A stretch of DNA of 64,000 nucleotides, from assembly GCF_001577835.2 (NCBI RefSeq), contig NC_029530.1:1-64000 (forward strand), read 5' to 3'. This document shows positions 1 through 11,500 of this stretch, one piece after another. A program made the position numbers and the translations under genes. The notes beneath the pieces were generated by a model. It saw only the letters and a list, made by a program, of their open reading frames with translations. It had not been told where the DNA came from and ran no database searches. This stretch comes from Coturnix japonica. Its lineage: Eukaryota; Chordata; Aves; Galliformes; Phasianidae. Numbering within the stretch: position 1 is the first letter of the stretch; every line of letters begins with the position of its first letter.

Positions 1-312
1 CAATACGATAAGAGTACCGAGACATCTTGGAAACAGAAACAGCAGGATGGCGACTGACAAGATAGCAAGTGAACTAACAAATTTCAGAATGTAATTAACA
101 AATGCAAACCTCGGGTAAAATTGTAAACTCTAATACCCAACCAAAGGGGAGGGGGGAGGGGAAAACATATGGGAGAAAAGGTATAAAAACTGTAACATCC
201 TGTCCATAGGCGCGCTTCTGCCATCAGGGCGCCCGCCATTGCAATCGCGAATAAAAACTGCTTTTATCAGAGATACCGTCCTGACCAAAAATTATTGAGG
301 ATATTTCCAACA
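1..312 (+). mobile_element. probable 3' part of an avian retroviral LTR (fossil)
   Basis: The stretch has the order expected of an LTR: a TATA-like GTATAAAAAC near 180-190, a GC-rich patch, an AATAAA signal near 249, about 60 more bases, then a CA end near 312 where a different tandem repeat starts abruptly. The left end lies outside the window, so length, age and target-site duplication cannot be judged. No retroviral gene is seen. I cannot name the family. It could also be a unique promoter-like sequence beside a satellite block. Confidence 0.4.
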
Positions 313-404
313 AGTGGAAGAAAACCAAGAAAAGCAGGGTATAGCGGAAGAAAACCAGGAAAAGCAGGGTATAGCGGAAGAAAACCAAGAAAGGACAGGT
401 TAGA
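313..404. repeat. 30-bp GA-rich tandem repeat, about 3 copies
   Basis: Three direct copies of a 30-base unit beginning GGAAGAAAACCAAGAAAAGC follow one another, the third diverged at its end. Because 30 is divisible by 3 the block stays open in one frame, but the peptide is only the repeat and has no support as a gene. It sits between the probable LTR end and the CCCCATAG-type repeat. Confidence 0.75.
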
Positions 405-409
405 GCGGT

Positions 410-513
410 GGCCCCACACAGCCACACACAGCCACATAGAGACACACAGCGCCCCATTGAAGCCCCATAGAAGCCCCATAGAGCCCCACAGTGCCCCATA
501 AAGCCCCACAGTG
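410..513. repeat. CCCCATAGAGCCCCA-type short tandem repeat, left copy
   Basis: Irregular repeats of GCCCCATAGA and GCCCCACAG words make up this stretch. The same words recur at 2200-2246 on the other side of the 84-bp array, so the two patches bracket it. Confidence 0.65.
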
Positions 514-530
514 TCCCGGCACGTCGCGGA

Positions 531-2063
531 CGCCATTTTCATAGTGAGGAACATCGTCACTTACGGCAAAGTGCATTGCGGGATATAACGCGGCATCCGG
601 AGGTCTCCATTTTGGTTATGCGCAGTAGCGTCTTTTCCGGTATGTTGTATTATGGGATATAACGCGGCATAAAGAGGCATCCAGAGGTCGCCATGTTGAT
701 CATGCGCAGTAGCGTCTTTTCCGGTATGGTGCATTGTGGGATATAACGCGGCATAACGAGGCATCTGGAGGTCGCCATTTTGGTCATGCGCAGTAGCGTC
801 GCTTCCGGTATGGTGCATTGTGGGATATAACGCGGCATAACGAGGCATCCGGAGGTCGCCATTTTGATCATGCGCAGAAGCGTTGCTTCCGGTATGATGC
901 AGATAACGGGCGTTAAAGAGGCATCCGGAGGTTCGCCATTTTGGTCATGCGCAAGTAGCGTTCGCTTCCGGATGATGCATTGGGGATATAACGCTGGCCC
1001 ATAACGAGGGCATCTGGAGGGTCCGCCATTTTGGTCATGGCGCCGTCCGGTATCATTGTGGATATAAACGCCGGCATAACGAGCAACCCTTTTGGTCCAC
1101 GCAAAGCGCTTCTATGGTGCATTGTGGGATATTAACGCGGCATACGAGGCATCTGGAGGGTCGCCATTTTGGTCAGCGCAGTGCGTCGTTCGTTATGGTG
1201 CATTGTGGGATATTAACGCTGCATTAACGAGGCATCTGGAGCGGTCGGCAATTTGCGGCTAGAGGCCTTCCTGTCGCTTCCGGTATGGGTGCATTGTGGG
1301 ATATAACGCGGCATAACGAGGCATCTGGAGGTCGCCATTTTTTGGTCATTGCGCAGTTAGCGTCGCTCCGGTTTGGTGCATGTGGGATATAACGCGCATA
1401 ACGGAGGCATCTGGAGGTTCGCCATTTTTGGTCATGCGCAGTTAGCCGTCGCTTCCGGTATGGTGCATTGTGGGATATAACGCGGCATAACGAGGCATCT
1501 GGAGGTCGCCATTTGGTCATTGCGCAGTAGCGTCGCTTCGGTATTGGTGCATTGTGGATATAACGCGATTAACGAGGATTGGAGGTCGCCATTTTTGTCA
1601 TGCGCAGTAGGCGTCGCTTCCGTATGATGCATTGTGGGACTATAACGGCGGCAAACGAGGCATCTGGAGGTCGCCATTTTGGTCATGCGCAGTTAGCGTC
1701 GCTTCCGGATGGTGCATTGTGGATATAACGCGGGCATAAACGAGGTCTGGAGGTCGCATTTTGGTCATGGCGCAGTAGCGGTCGCTTCCGGTATGGTGCA
1801 TTGTGGGGATATAAACGCGCGGCATAACGGGCATCTGGAGGTCGCCATTTTGGTCATGGCGCAGTAGCCGTCGCTTCCGGTATGGTGCATTGTGGGATAT
1901 AACGCGGCAGAAGGAGGCATCTGAAGGTCGCCATTTTGGTCATGCGCAGTAGCGTCGCTTCCGGTATGGTGTATTGTGGGATATAACGAGGCAATTGACG
2001 GTCGCCATTTTGATCAGGTGCACTAGCGTCACTTCCGGCAAGGTGCATTGTGGGATATAACGC
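531..2063. repeat. 84-bp satellite-like tandem array, about 17 copies
   Basis: CCGG landmarks at 637, 721, 805 and 889 give an exact 84-base period in the clean left part. Each unit holds GTCGCCATTTTGG, CATGCGCAG, GCTTCCGGT and TGCATTGTGGGATATAACGC in that order. The first and last units share a variant, CACTTMCGGCAARGTGCATTG, at the ETS-like site. Units between about 900 and 1870 carry many one-base insertions and losses, while the edge units are nearly clean. Long reading frames on the minus strand come from the period being a multiple of three. I do not recognise the family by name. Confidence 0.9.
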
Positions 2064-2199
2064 TTCGGTTTCCGGCTGTCCGTTTCCGGTGTTTCCTCCA
2101 TGGGGCTGCGGGGTTTCGGGGGTCCCGGTTGGAAGCGGAACCGGCCGCTTATTTACAACGGGAGTCACGAGGAGATGGGGGAGGCGCCAGAGGGAACCC

Positions 2200-2246
2200 G
2201 GCGCCCCATAGAGACCCACTGAGCCCCATAGAGCCCCACAGGGAGC
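2200..2246. repeat. CCCCATAGAGCCCCA-type short tandem repeat, right copy
   Basis: It has the same GCCCCATAGA and GCCCCACAG words as at 410-513, now to the right of the 84-bp array. This suggests that the whole 0.3-2.65 kb stretch is one composite repeat domain. Confidence 0.55.
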
Positions 2247-2359
2247 CTATAAGGGCACGCGGCGCCATTGTTGGGCCAAATCCTGGTATTTTGGGGCCAA
2301 ATCCGGGTTTTTTTTGGAGGGGTGACAACAGGGTGCTTTTGGGGGTGATGTTAGGAGAT

Positions 2360-2652
2360 ATGCGCCAGGTTTAGGACGGCAGTGTGCATGCGCCAGTTTT
2401 AAAGCGCCAGTACGCATGCGCCAGGTTTAGGTCGTCACGCGTACTGTTGTCCTAAAACTGGCGCATGCGCACTGGCGCCATAAAAACTGGCGCGTGCGTA
2501 CTGCCGTCCTAAAGCTAGCGCATGCTCACTGTCGTTTTAATGCTGGCGCATGCGTACTGGCGTTTTATAACTGGCGCTTGCGCACTGGCGTTTAAATCTG
2601 GCGCATGCGTTCTGCCGTTCTGTCAACTGGCGCATGCGCACTGCTGTTTAAA
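2360..2652. repeat. 28-29-bp tandem array centred on GCGCATGCGC, with an orientation switch
   Basis: Units with CTGGCGCATGCGCACTGGCG followed by a short T/A-rich spacer start near 2461, 2490, 2518, 2546, 2575, 2601 and 2630. To the left, 2376-2436 holds the same unit on the opposite strand (GCATGCGCCAGTTTTA). The block is therefore a tandem array with inverted halves that meet near 2440-2455. Confidence 0.8.
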
Positions 2653-4700
2653 ACTTTCCTGAGATAACTTTCCAGATCTCATTCCTGCGCTCCGTGTTGC
2701 TCTGTGGGCTGTCTGCTCTCACCCTATGCTCTGTCTGCTCTCGTCCTTCTGCATTCTACAGGCTTTCCACTGTGTCCTAGAGGCTTATACGAACACTAAA
2801 GTGGACTCTAGAGCACTCCCAACATTCCCCGAGTTCCTCAGTGCACTCTAAGGGTTCACCAGAAACTTTAAAGCGTAGCCTACTGCGCTCCAGGCACGCC
2901 CCAGCATGGCCTGAGCCGCACTAGTCGGCTCACTGAGCGCCCTGGACAACTCCAGGTCGCCGTAGGGTGCACTGAGCAGCCCCGGGCTCGTTCTGCAGCG
3001 TCATCATACAGTGAGTGTACACGTGGATGTTTGACCCCCATCCCTCCACTGGCACCCAGCAGCCCGTCTGCAAAGTTGCATTCTGGGACACTCAGGAAAT
3101 GTGGTTTCCCATTGCTGTGAGCCATGAGGGAAAGTAGAGGCACACAGTGAAGTTTTCTTTCCCTGCAGCCATAGCACAGGGTTGATTTATTTTCTGGCCC
3201 CTTTCATATCTTTTCTGAGAGGGGGCCACAGCACAGCCTCAAGTGCTCAATTTTTTCCTTTTGATTTCAGTTGAAGAATAAAATAATTAAAAAGGAAGTA
3301 AGTAAAAATTCTCAAAACCCAGGAGATCTGTGTTAATTGCTTATGAATATGTGTGAAAAAAATGATCTAACTGATGTTGCATTTTTCTTTGCTTGCGTAT
3401 TACACTGTTTAAAAATATTCATGCACCAAAATTTAACTACTTGGCAAATGTAACGATAATTAAATGAAGGCACATAAGCAGAAAGCACGGGGCTTTGCAT
3501 TTTCTCAGCTTCTGTCTTGCTTGTATCCGTACTGCTGTAAAGTGATGGAAAGTACAGCAATAGTAGCAGGGTGGCACAATCCTAGGCTGCAGCAAACAAG
3601 AACTAGCAAGTGCAGCAGCTGTGGATGCAGAAACAAAGAAAAAAAGCTGCTTACCTTTGGAAGGCCTGAAGTAGGCAGGGATCTCCAGTGAGATACCCTC
3701 ATCTCTGCCACCCCTTAAATCAAGGCTGGGAAGGGGTGGATCTTGGCTCCACCCCTTCATCACTCATTGGCATTGCATGCACCTGAGCTCCCCTGGGTTG
3801 GCCCTGCCTTCCCACCTGGTTTTCAATCAGCACTTCAGGCCATGGCTTAGCATTTCGAGTACAATATTTTTACTGTATTGGGTTTTTTTCTTCACAAATG
3901 CCTTTCTTGCATTCAACTAAATAAATAAAAATAAAAATAAAAAAAAACTTGGATTGCTGAAAATATACATGGTGGTTCTCTTTATAATGATGGAGAATTT
4001 ACAAAGTGATTAAAGGTGTTTTGCAAAAATCAAATGACTAATCAAATCAATTAAACATTATTAGAGAGGTAACATTAAGATATTAAGGAGGCCTTAACAA
4101 AGAAGAGGACCCCATGGCTGGAGGGAAGGAGCATACACACCGTGCTCAAACTCTACCTTGCTGCTGGGCACACAGCAGGTGCTACCTGAGACCCATGAGC
4201 AATCAGGGGCACCTGGGGCTGCAGCTCCACGGAAGGTGCAGAAAGGTTCTGTTTTCCCCTCTGCCTTCCAGCAGCTATTGGCCTTGCTGCACAGCTGTGG
4301 TACACGTCTACACTCTGTGCCAGCCCTTACTCCTGCACACCTTGGATCTCACATTGGTCTGCTTTTTTTCTTCTCTGTACTTTAGTATGCGGTGGTTTTC
4401 TTGTGGCAGATGATGTAGGATTTGACTGAGACTGTGATTGATCCCAGTCATCTGTGTGGGGTCTGCTCCTCTGAAGGAAATTGCCTTTATTGTGGCTGGA
4501 GCACTCTGGTGAAGGTGCAAAGGTGTACTTGTGGAGAATCCCCTTGCCCAGGCGTGGGAAGTACATTTCCTTCTGCTTCAGTGACCTGGCACCCAGCTGG
4601 CTGTACGCACGTCCCAACTCATAGTGTATCCCCAACCTGCAGCACATAATGACAGCACTTCCCAACCTCCATGGCCAGCAATGCCCCATGCACTGCACCC
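2653..4700. other. no gene recognised
   Basis: This is mixed-composition DNA between the satellite block and the probable SLC25A1 3' end. The reading frames are short and match nothing I recognise. An A-rich simple repeat, (TAAA)n, occupies about 3916-3948. The stretch at about 3520-3840 has the look of an interspersed repeat, but I could not assign it. Confidence 0.5.
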
Positions 4701-4717
4701 ACTAAAGCCAGACTGAT

Positions 4718-4723
4718 TTTATT
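4718..4723 (-). terminator. SLC25A1: candidate polyadenylation signal (AATAAA) for SLC25A1
   Basis: AATAAA on the minus strand, about 820 bases past the SLC25A1 stop codon, would give an ordinary 3' UTR. It is a single-hexamer match; another AATAAA lies further on near 4485. Transcript ends would be needed to choose. Confidence 0.35.
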
Positions 4724-4751
4724 CAAATTGAGACTGTAAAACAGAATTAAA

Positions 4752-4783
4752 AAAACAACAACAAACAAACAAACAAAAAACCC
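4752..4783. repeat. (CAAA)n simple repeat
   Basis: AACAAC and CAAACAAA tandem words are visible directly, within the probable SLC25A1 3' UTR. Confidence 0.8.
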
Positions 4784-4879
4784 TCACTGGCTTCAGAGAA
4801 GAAAGCCAAAAGAAAATTGCTCCCAGCCTCTTCCTTTGCCCTCCCATGAACTAGTAGTATTAATGCTGTTACAACACAA

Positions 4880-4902
4880 TGTGTGTGTGTGTGTGGGGGG
4901 GG
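4880..4902. repeat. (GT)n microsatellite followed by a G run
   Basis: A GT dinucleotide repeat runs straight into eight or more G. It is a likely length polymorphism. Confidence 0.8.
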
Positions 4903-5543
4903 AAGCTCCAGCTCTGCATCTGCTCCCCCCTTAAGGGGGTTTTGGCACAAAGGCAGGAGTAGTATGGGTGTTAGTACTGGGTCTGAAAGCCACAGGGGCA
5001 GCAAGGGCTGCCCTGAAGAGCAATGAGAGGGCAGAATGGGAATGTGAAAGAAGGGCTTTGTGTTGGAGGTTGCCCCCCACCAAGGGGACATGCCAAGGGG
5101 CCAAGTCTGAGACGGGCTGTGCCTCTGCACCCCGTCTCTCGCACACATCTCAACTGTGAACTGCAAAGGGTAGGGGGGCGGGGGGTGGAAAACCTGGTTT
5201 ACCCAAATACTGTCCCCACTGTAAGGAAAGTTAAGGGTCTGGGTTATGTCAGGAACCAGCAGTGCTCAGCACCCCAGAACTGCAGCCTTGTCTGGGGGCA
5301 CAGCCTGGGGTACAGGCAACAGCCTCTGCCCTGCTCCCTGGGCCATTTTCACACACAACTGATTAATATTACTGCTCCTCAGCTCACTGCAATAAATAAA
5401 GGGCACGAGGTGTACAGAGGCACTGAGTGGTGCTCCCGGTCCATGGATGCGTATGGTAGACTTGGACCCTTGGCCGCGCTGACGGCAGCTCCACACTTGG
5501 TCATCAATTTCCAGCTGCAGCCTGGCGGCACTGGTGGAGCCAC

Positions 5544-8500
5544 TCAGTCTGTTTTCCAGACCTTGTTGAGGAACTTGACCACTTCATCATAGATGACAAA
5601 GACGATGGCCACATCAAGGCAGACACGGCCCAGGCGGGGTACGGTGCCCTTGTAAAACCTGTGGGGATGAAGAGGGCTGAAGGGTCAGGGAGGATCATGA
5701 TGATACACCAGCAGTGCCTCAATCCTTCCACATGCACTCAGTTCTCACTGCTCTTATCCTTGCTTAGAATCATAAAAACATTAAGGTTGGAAAAGACCTT
5801 TAAGATCATCTAGTCTAACTGCCAACCCATCACCACCGTACCCACTGAACCACGTCCATCAATGCCACATCTATGTTTCTTGGACACCTTCAGGAACAGT
5901 GACTCCACCACATCCCTGGGCAGCCTCTTTCAATGCCTCACCACTCTTTTGGACAATGCTTTTCCTAAAATCCAGCCTGAACTTCCCCTGGTGCATCTTG
6001 AGCCATTACCTCTCAATCTATCATCGTTACCTGGGAAAAGAGACCAATTCCCCACCTCAATACAACCTCCTCTCAGGTAGCTGAAGAGGTCAACAAGAGG
6101 TAAGATAACCCCTCAGCCTCTTCCCCTCGAGTGAACAATTCAAGTTCCCTCAGCCACTCCCCACTGTGCTCCAGGCTTGTGCTCCAGACTCATCACCAGC
6201 TTCTGTGCCCTTCTTTGGACATGCTCCAGGGCCTCAATGTCTTTCACACAGCAAGAGACCCCAAAAAGAATACAGCACTCAAGGTGTGGCCTTCATCAGT
6301 GGCATATACAGTGGGACAATCACTTCCCTAGTCCTGCTGGCCAAACTATTTCAGCTACAAGAAAAAAAAAATATTCGTATGTCATCCTTGTGCAGAGCCC
6401 ATGTTCATCTTCTCTGTATCGTTCACTCTGCATCTGCTTGTCCCCTGTATTATCTCATTAACACCCTCTGACCCAGCCCAAGGTCTATGGGAGCACTCAC
6501 GCCAGGGGACCCTCGTATTTCATGATCTGGTATGCGCAGTCCCAGGTGCTCTTGTACTTATGTGCCTCCAGCCCCTGCAGAAAGGGAAGAGAAGGGTTGG
6601 GCACTGGAGATGGGATACCCTGGCTAATGAAGAAATAGTGAGTGCATGGCATCTCCATGCCACAGTGCTGCACCTGCATCCTGGTCTTAACCACATCCAA
6701 GGGTGTGTTGCCAAAGACGCTCGCAGCTCCTGCAAGGGCTCCAAACACGCCTGTGACGAAGGGGTTGATGACCTTGTTGGGATCATCTCCTGAAGAGGAG
6801 GAAAGGTCTGGAGGTGGTGACAAAGCCCTGTCCCTGGCCTTAACCTCACTCCATCATGAGAGGCCTGGGAAGCTTTGGGGTTCACAGGGGAAACTCAACC
6901 CAAGGACTGGCAGCACAACCAGCACAGCACTGTGGGAACATGGGGACATGGTACCTTTGTACCAGTTCTTGAGGGACGTCATGACGAAAAAGCGGATGGC
7001 CTGGTTGGATCCTTGCTTGAGGACAGTTGCAGTTAGGCCCTGGTAGGTCCCCTTCAGCCCTACAGAAATGGAGGGTGTTGAAGGAGAGCACCATCCCTTG
7101 TCCCCAGCCCATCCCAGTGGGTCCACAACCCCATGCACAGACCTGGCCTCCTCAATGGGCTACTGCAGGACCCAAGCCCTTGGCCACTACTCCCATGACT
7201 CACCCTGCTCTCGAACAATCTCCCTGACACCATGGAAGAAGCCACGGTACTTCGGCTTGGAGGAGCACTGGTCATGGATGAACTTCACCTGTGAGGAGAT
7301 GATGTGTTGGATCCAAATAAAGTGATGCAGCCTAGGGCTCCTCTGGGGGAGATGCCACAAGCAGGGGGCCCCTGTCCACCTCCCACCTTGATGGTCTCCA
7401 TGGGGCACACCACCATCACAGCTTCAGCCACACCAGCACCCAGCCCACAGACAAGGCCCCGCGTGCTGTCCAGCCGGCCCTGCTCATCCCTCATCTGGTT
7501 GCTGAGGAACTCGAACATGCCAAACCTGTAGAGAGGCCACGGTGACAGTCCTGGTGTGCCCAAAAACAGACCAGAAGCTACTGGGGATGCTGAGACCAAG
7601 GTCATTGCCAGGGGAGCACAGTCCAGAGACCCCCACAACATACTCACCTGACAGCAGCCTTGGGGATAGAGCCATACACCAACGAGCTGAGACCACGGTA
7701 CAGCCCCCGGACACCATGATCACGGACGGTCTGCTTCACACAGTCCCCTAGGGCAGAGAACAGCGGTGTCACTGTCACCTAGCACACACCAAGGGACACC
7801 CCTAGCCCCCCCAGGAAGACCCCAAGCCACTTGGTCTCACCAATGCCCTTGTAGCGGGGCGGGTTGGCCTTCTCATCCAGCTGCAGCTGTGTCTTTACAT
7901 ACTCAGTGGGGAAAGTAATGCAGATCTCAATGCCTCCAGCGAGGCCACCTAGAAAAGAGGAGATGGAATTGGAGCTGCAGTAGTGCCATACTGAGCCCAG
8001 ACATCATGGGTACTACAGGCCCCACAGGTGCAGCTTCATATTGCTCAACCCAGTGCCTCACAGCACGTGGGCCAGGCCAGGATGTGGCATCGTCCTCCTC
8101 ACCAGGGCCCTGTGACCAGTGTTAATGCAAAGGCATCAGGCAAAGTGGTGGGGAATAGGCAGAGCAAACCCAGTCAGCACTACAGTGCCCCTACTCAAAG
8201 GTGCTGCTCCCTTCAGAGATTCAGAGGTGAGCAGCCATTTTCAAACCTGGCAGAGCCACCTGAACCTACTGCCAAGCCACACCCAGTAGAAGCCCACTCA
8301 CAGAGGCATCATGCAGGTATGGAAGCACAATTGCAATCACCCCTCTTTGGCTGCCCCACACAAGGGAGCTGCCACTCTCTGATTATAGTGTTATGACAGC
8401 CCCAACACACAGCACAGCCAAGGCCCTGGCAGTACCCAGCTATCAGCAGCACCAGCCTCAGGAGATACAGGGCACTAGGTGCATGCTAGCTACTAGGATG

Positions 8501-11500
8501 GGAGAGTAAAAGCAGAGTGCAATTCCAAGGGTGTAGACTGGCAGCATCTTGGGGCTGTCACCCCTCATGGAAATCTGGCACAACCTGTTTCCCTCACAGA
8601 GCTGTGCCATGACCCTGCAGACGCAGAGCAAGGCAAAACACAGGTCCTGCACTGCTGCCTCAGCTTCCCTTCCCCGTGCCACTCAATTCCAGCAGAAGCC
8701 ACATTCTATGCAAATCAATCAACCCATCCCCCGAGGCCAGCCCAGTTCCAGCTCCTTCTCAAGTGCCACCTTTGCAGGGGTGCAGCAACCTTGCAGTCTG
8801 TTTACCCGGACTTTACCCAGCAGAGCTTTGGTGCTCACAACACTGCTGAGTAAGCGTGAGTAGCCAGCAGCAAGTGCATTAGAGGTGAAAGGGCAGGGGG
8901 CCCACACATGAGCCAATGAGATGGAGGAAGTACAAGGACATCCTCCAGGGCCATGCCAGGGTTTCATGTCCTCCCCCCACACGGACTCTGCTACACAGCC
9001 AGCATAGACAATGTTGCTGCAGAGGGAAAGGTGGGTACCTGTCAGTCATTCAGTGTTACTTCCCCAGGATAACTATAATTGTGCTTTGCTGGGTCACAGT
9101 TACAGGACTCAGCAGGAAGGAGAAAAGGGATTGTGGACAGAACAAGTGCAATTACCCCAAGGGATTTTGGGGACAGCCCCAGTAGCAACTTGGGGCACAC
9201 TGGGAACAAGCAACCACATTTTCCAGGGTGGGTGCTGAAGATGAAATGACAGACATGGGGCTGCACCTTTATGGAAGGTGAATGCTGCCCCTGCAAAGCC
9301 ACAGGCAGCAGCCAGTGCCCTTCTGGGAGCTAGGGAACAGGAGATGGCATCAGCTCTCTGCCACCCCTGCCCACAGTGTGCTGCTCTGCTCCATGCTCCT
9401 GCCCAAACATCAGCAGAAGCAGCAGATGCCTGCACAACTCTGATAATAATTGGGCACCCGGAAAGCAATCTCAGCCTCCCCATTCTAAGGGCAATTTCCC
9501 ATATAGACACACAAACACCTCATTTACAAACAAAGAGCTCTTCTTGCCTTCAGCTTTCCCAAGAACCTTTCTTGGGCAGACATAATTTCCAGTGGCCTAC
9601 CAGGCAGTAGTAGCAGGGCTGGTCCATGCCTGGTGCTGCTGATAAGAAGCAGGACTGCTATGGAGCCCCTGGTGCACATCAGTGTCTTGAGCTCTGCCCC
9701 ACACACTAAATATGCACCCAGAGCATGTGGCTTGTTTCCTAGCCAGGGGACTTTTGTGTCAATCCCTGTGAGCCCAGATAGCCTTTACAGCTGGGAAAAA
9801 CAGACAAACAAACAAAAACCACAAAGTCCAGCAGCAGGGTGCTACAAATCAGGAACTGCAGCCAGGGCTCATCCACTCCTGCAGCCACAGAGCCCTCCAG
9901 GTGGCCTGCATCCATCCTCACCACACCAATCCCGCCCCATGCACACAGTGGGGCAAGTGAGTCATACAATCATAGAATGACATGGTTGAAAAGGACCTAC
10001 AAGATCATCTAGTCCAACCATCCTCCCATCACCATTACTACCACAAGCTACTAAACCATATCTCGTAGCTCCTCATCCAGATGCCTCTTGAACACTGCCA
10101 GGGATGGCAACTCCATCACCTCCCAGGGCAGGCCACTCCAGAGCCTGATCACTCCCTGAGAGAAAAAGATTTTCCTTGGGTCTAATATAAATCTCCCCTG
10201 GCGCAACTTGAGCTCTTCAAGGAGAGGAACTCTTCAATGTCTTTGGTGGTGAAACAGGTTCCACAGGCTGCTCCCTGTTGTGCAACACACTCCTACAATT
10301 CCTACATCAGCACCAGGCACACAATGGTGTCAGTTTGCTCCAAGGGAGAGAGTTGAGGGTGGGATGGCAGCAGTATCTGGAAGCCCTCCAGCGCATTGCC
10401 ACCTCCTCCTGCAATATGCCCCATAGACCAAGACCTTCTTATTTTCCCTGTTGCACCATGTCTGGAGTAAGGCAACACCAGGCTGCTCAGTGGGTTGGAG
10501 GGGGGCTGCACTGACAGCACGGCCCCTTCTTCAAAACCAGGTCACCCGAAGATCACCCCTACTTGAATGGAAAATGCATCCTGCAATGCGTCAGAATATC
10601 AGAACATGTCCACTCACAGCATGGGGCATGGAAGGGCACCCATGTGATAGGTGCAAGGCCAGCTGGGAATACTGCATTTCATCATGCGGATTGGGAAATG
10701 CTTTAATTGCAGCAACATCCCCATGCCTGACAGGAGCCCTGCACCCCACAGGCACAAATAGCAGTGCCAACACCGAGCTCCCCTGTGTCATAGTGGGCTG
10801 TTTGCCCCGTGGACAGCCCTAGGGGCAGGGAGCTGAGACCTTCCCTGAACTACCACAACTCGCTCATTCACCTTGCATTTTCTTCTTAATGAGCTAATAT
10901 TGTAAGAAAACATTTTATAGCGCATTTTAAACTCCCTGACTACAAGTGTAATGACAGGATCTATTCACCCCTGCCTAGAGCCCCAGCACAATCTGGCCTC
11001 ACCTTGGCACAACCTCAGCCATCCTGAGCACCCCAAGGTCACAGTTCCATGCTGGTGTCACCAAAACTGCGTGTGAATGGCACAGCACTGCGAGGCTCAA
11101 GGCCCTGAGGACGGTCCACACTCCTCAGCCATCAGCACAGGGCACAAGTGCACAGTGACAGCAGAACACAATTGCAGACAGAGTCAGCCTTGAAAACGCA
11201 GCTCACGAAAAGGGTCACCACTCCTTGGCTGGGTGTGAAGGGGGCCCTTGCATTGGCATGCTATGCACGCAGCCCTCAGCAATGAGAGGCACCACAACAT
11301 CCCAGAGCTATCAGCATGCTGCTGGTGGCTGCCAGGAGGATGGATGGCTCCTTCTGACAACTGACGTCAGCTGTAAGATGATGGCGTCCTGTGGAGCAGC
11401 AGGCAGGTGAACAATGAATACCCATTGCTAAAGCTTGGGTTCAGATCCTGAGCATCTCAGGACAGTTTTGCAGCCTAGGGAGCAGTGGACAGCACCCAGA

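Noticed and set aside
295-501. Plus-strand frame with repeating GRKPRKAGYS and a His/Pro-rich tail
   Set aside because: It is a readout of the 30-bp and CCCCATAG-type repeats, not a gene.
561-1834. Long minus-strand frames with a 28-residue repeating peptide
   Set aside because: They follow from the 84-base period being divisible by three. They break wherever indels occur and have no protein-like composition or start context.
313-2652. Regular arrays that might suggest CRISPR
   Set aside because: Units are contiguous with no unique spacers, and the DNA is a bird nuclear genome.
4327-4698. Minus-strand frame of 123 codons with a basic, Ser/Gln-rich middle and MYFPRLGKG, resembling a neuropeptide end
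   Set aside because: No signal peptide or paired processing sites in order, no family recognised, and it lies at or beyond the expected SLC25A1 3' UTR end. Chance is more likely.
1-5500. Searched for GSC2, the expected human neighbour of SLC25A1
   Set aside because: No homeodomain words were seen on either strand; the gene is absent from this window.
5023-5592. Plus-strand frame of 189 codons
   Set aside because: It runs antisense through the SLC25A1 last exon and 3' UTR and shows no recognisable domain.
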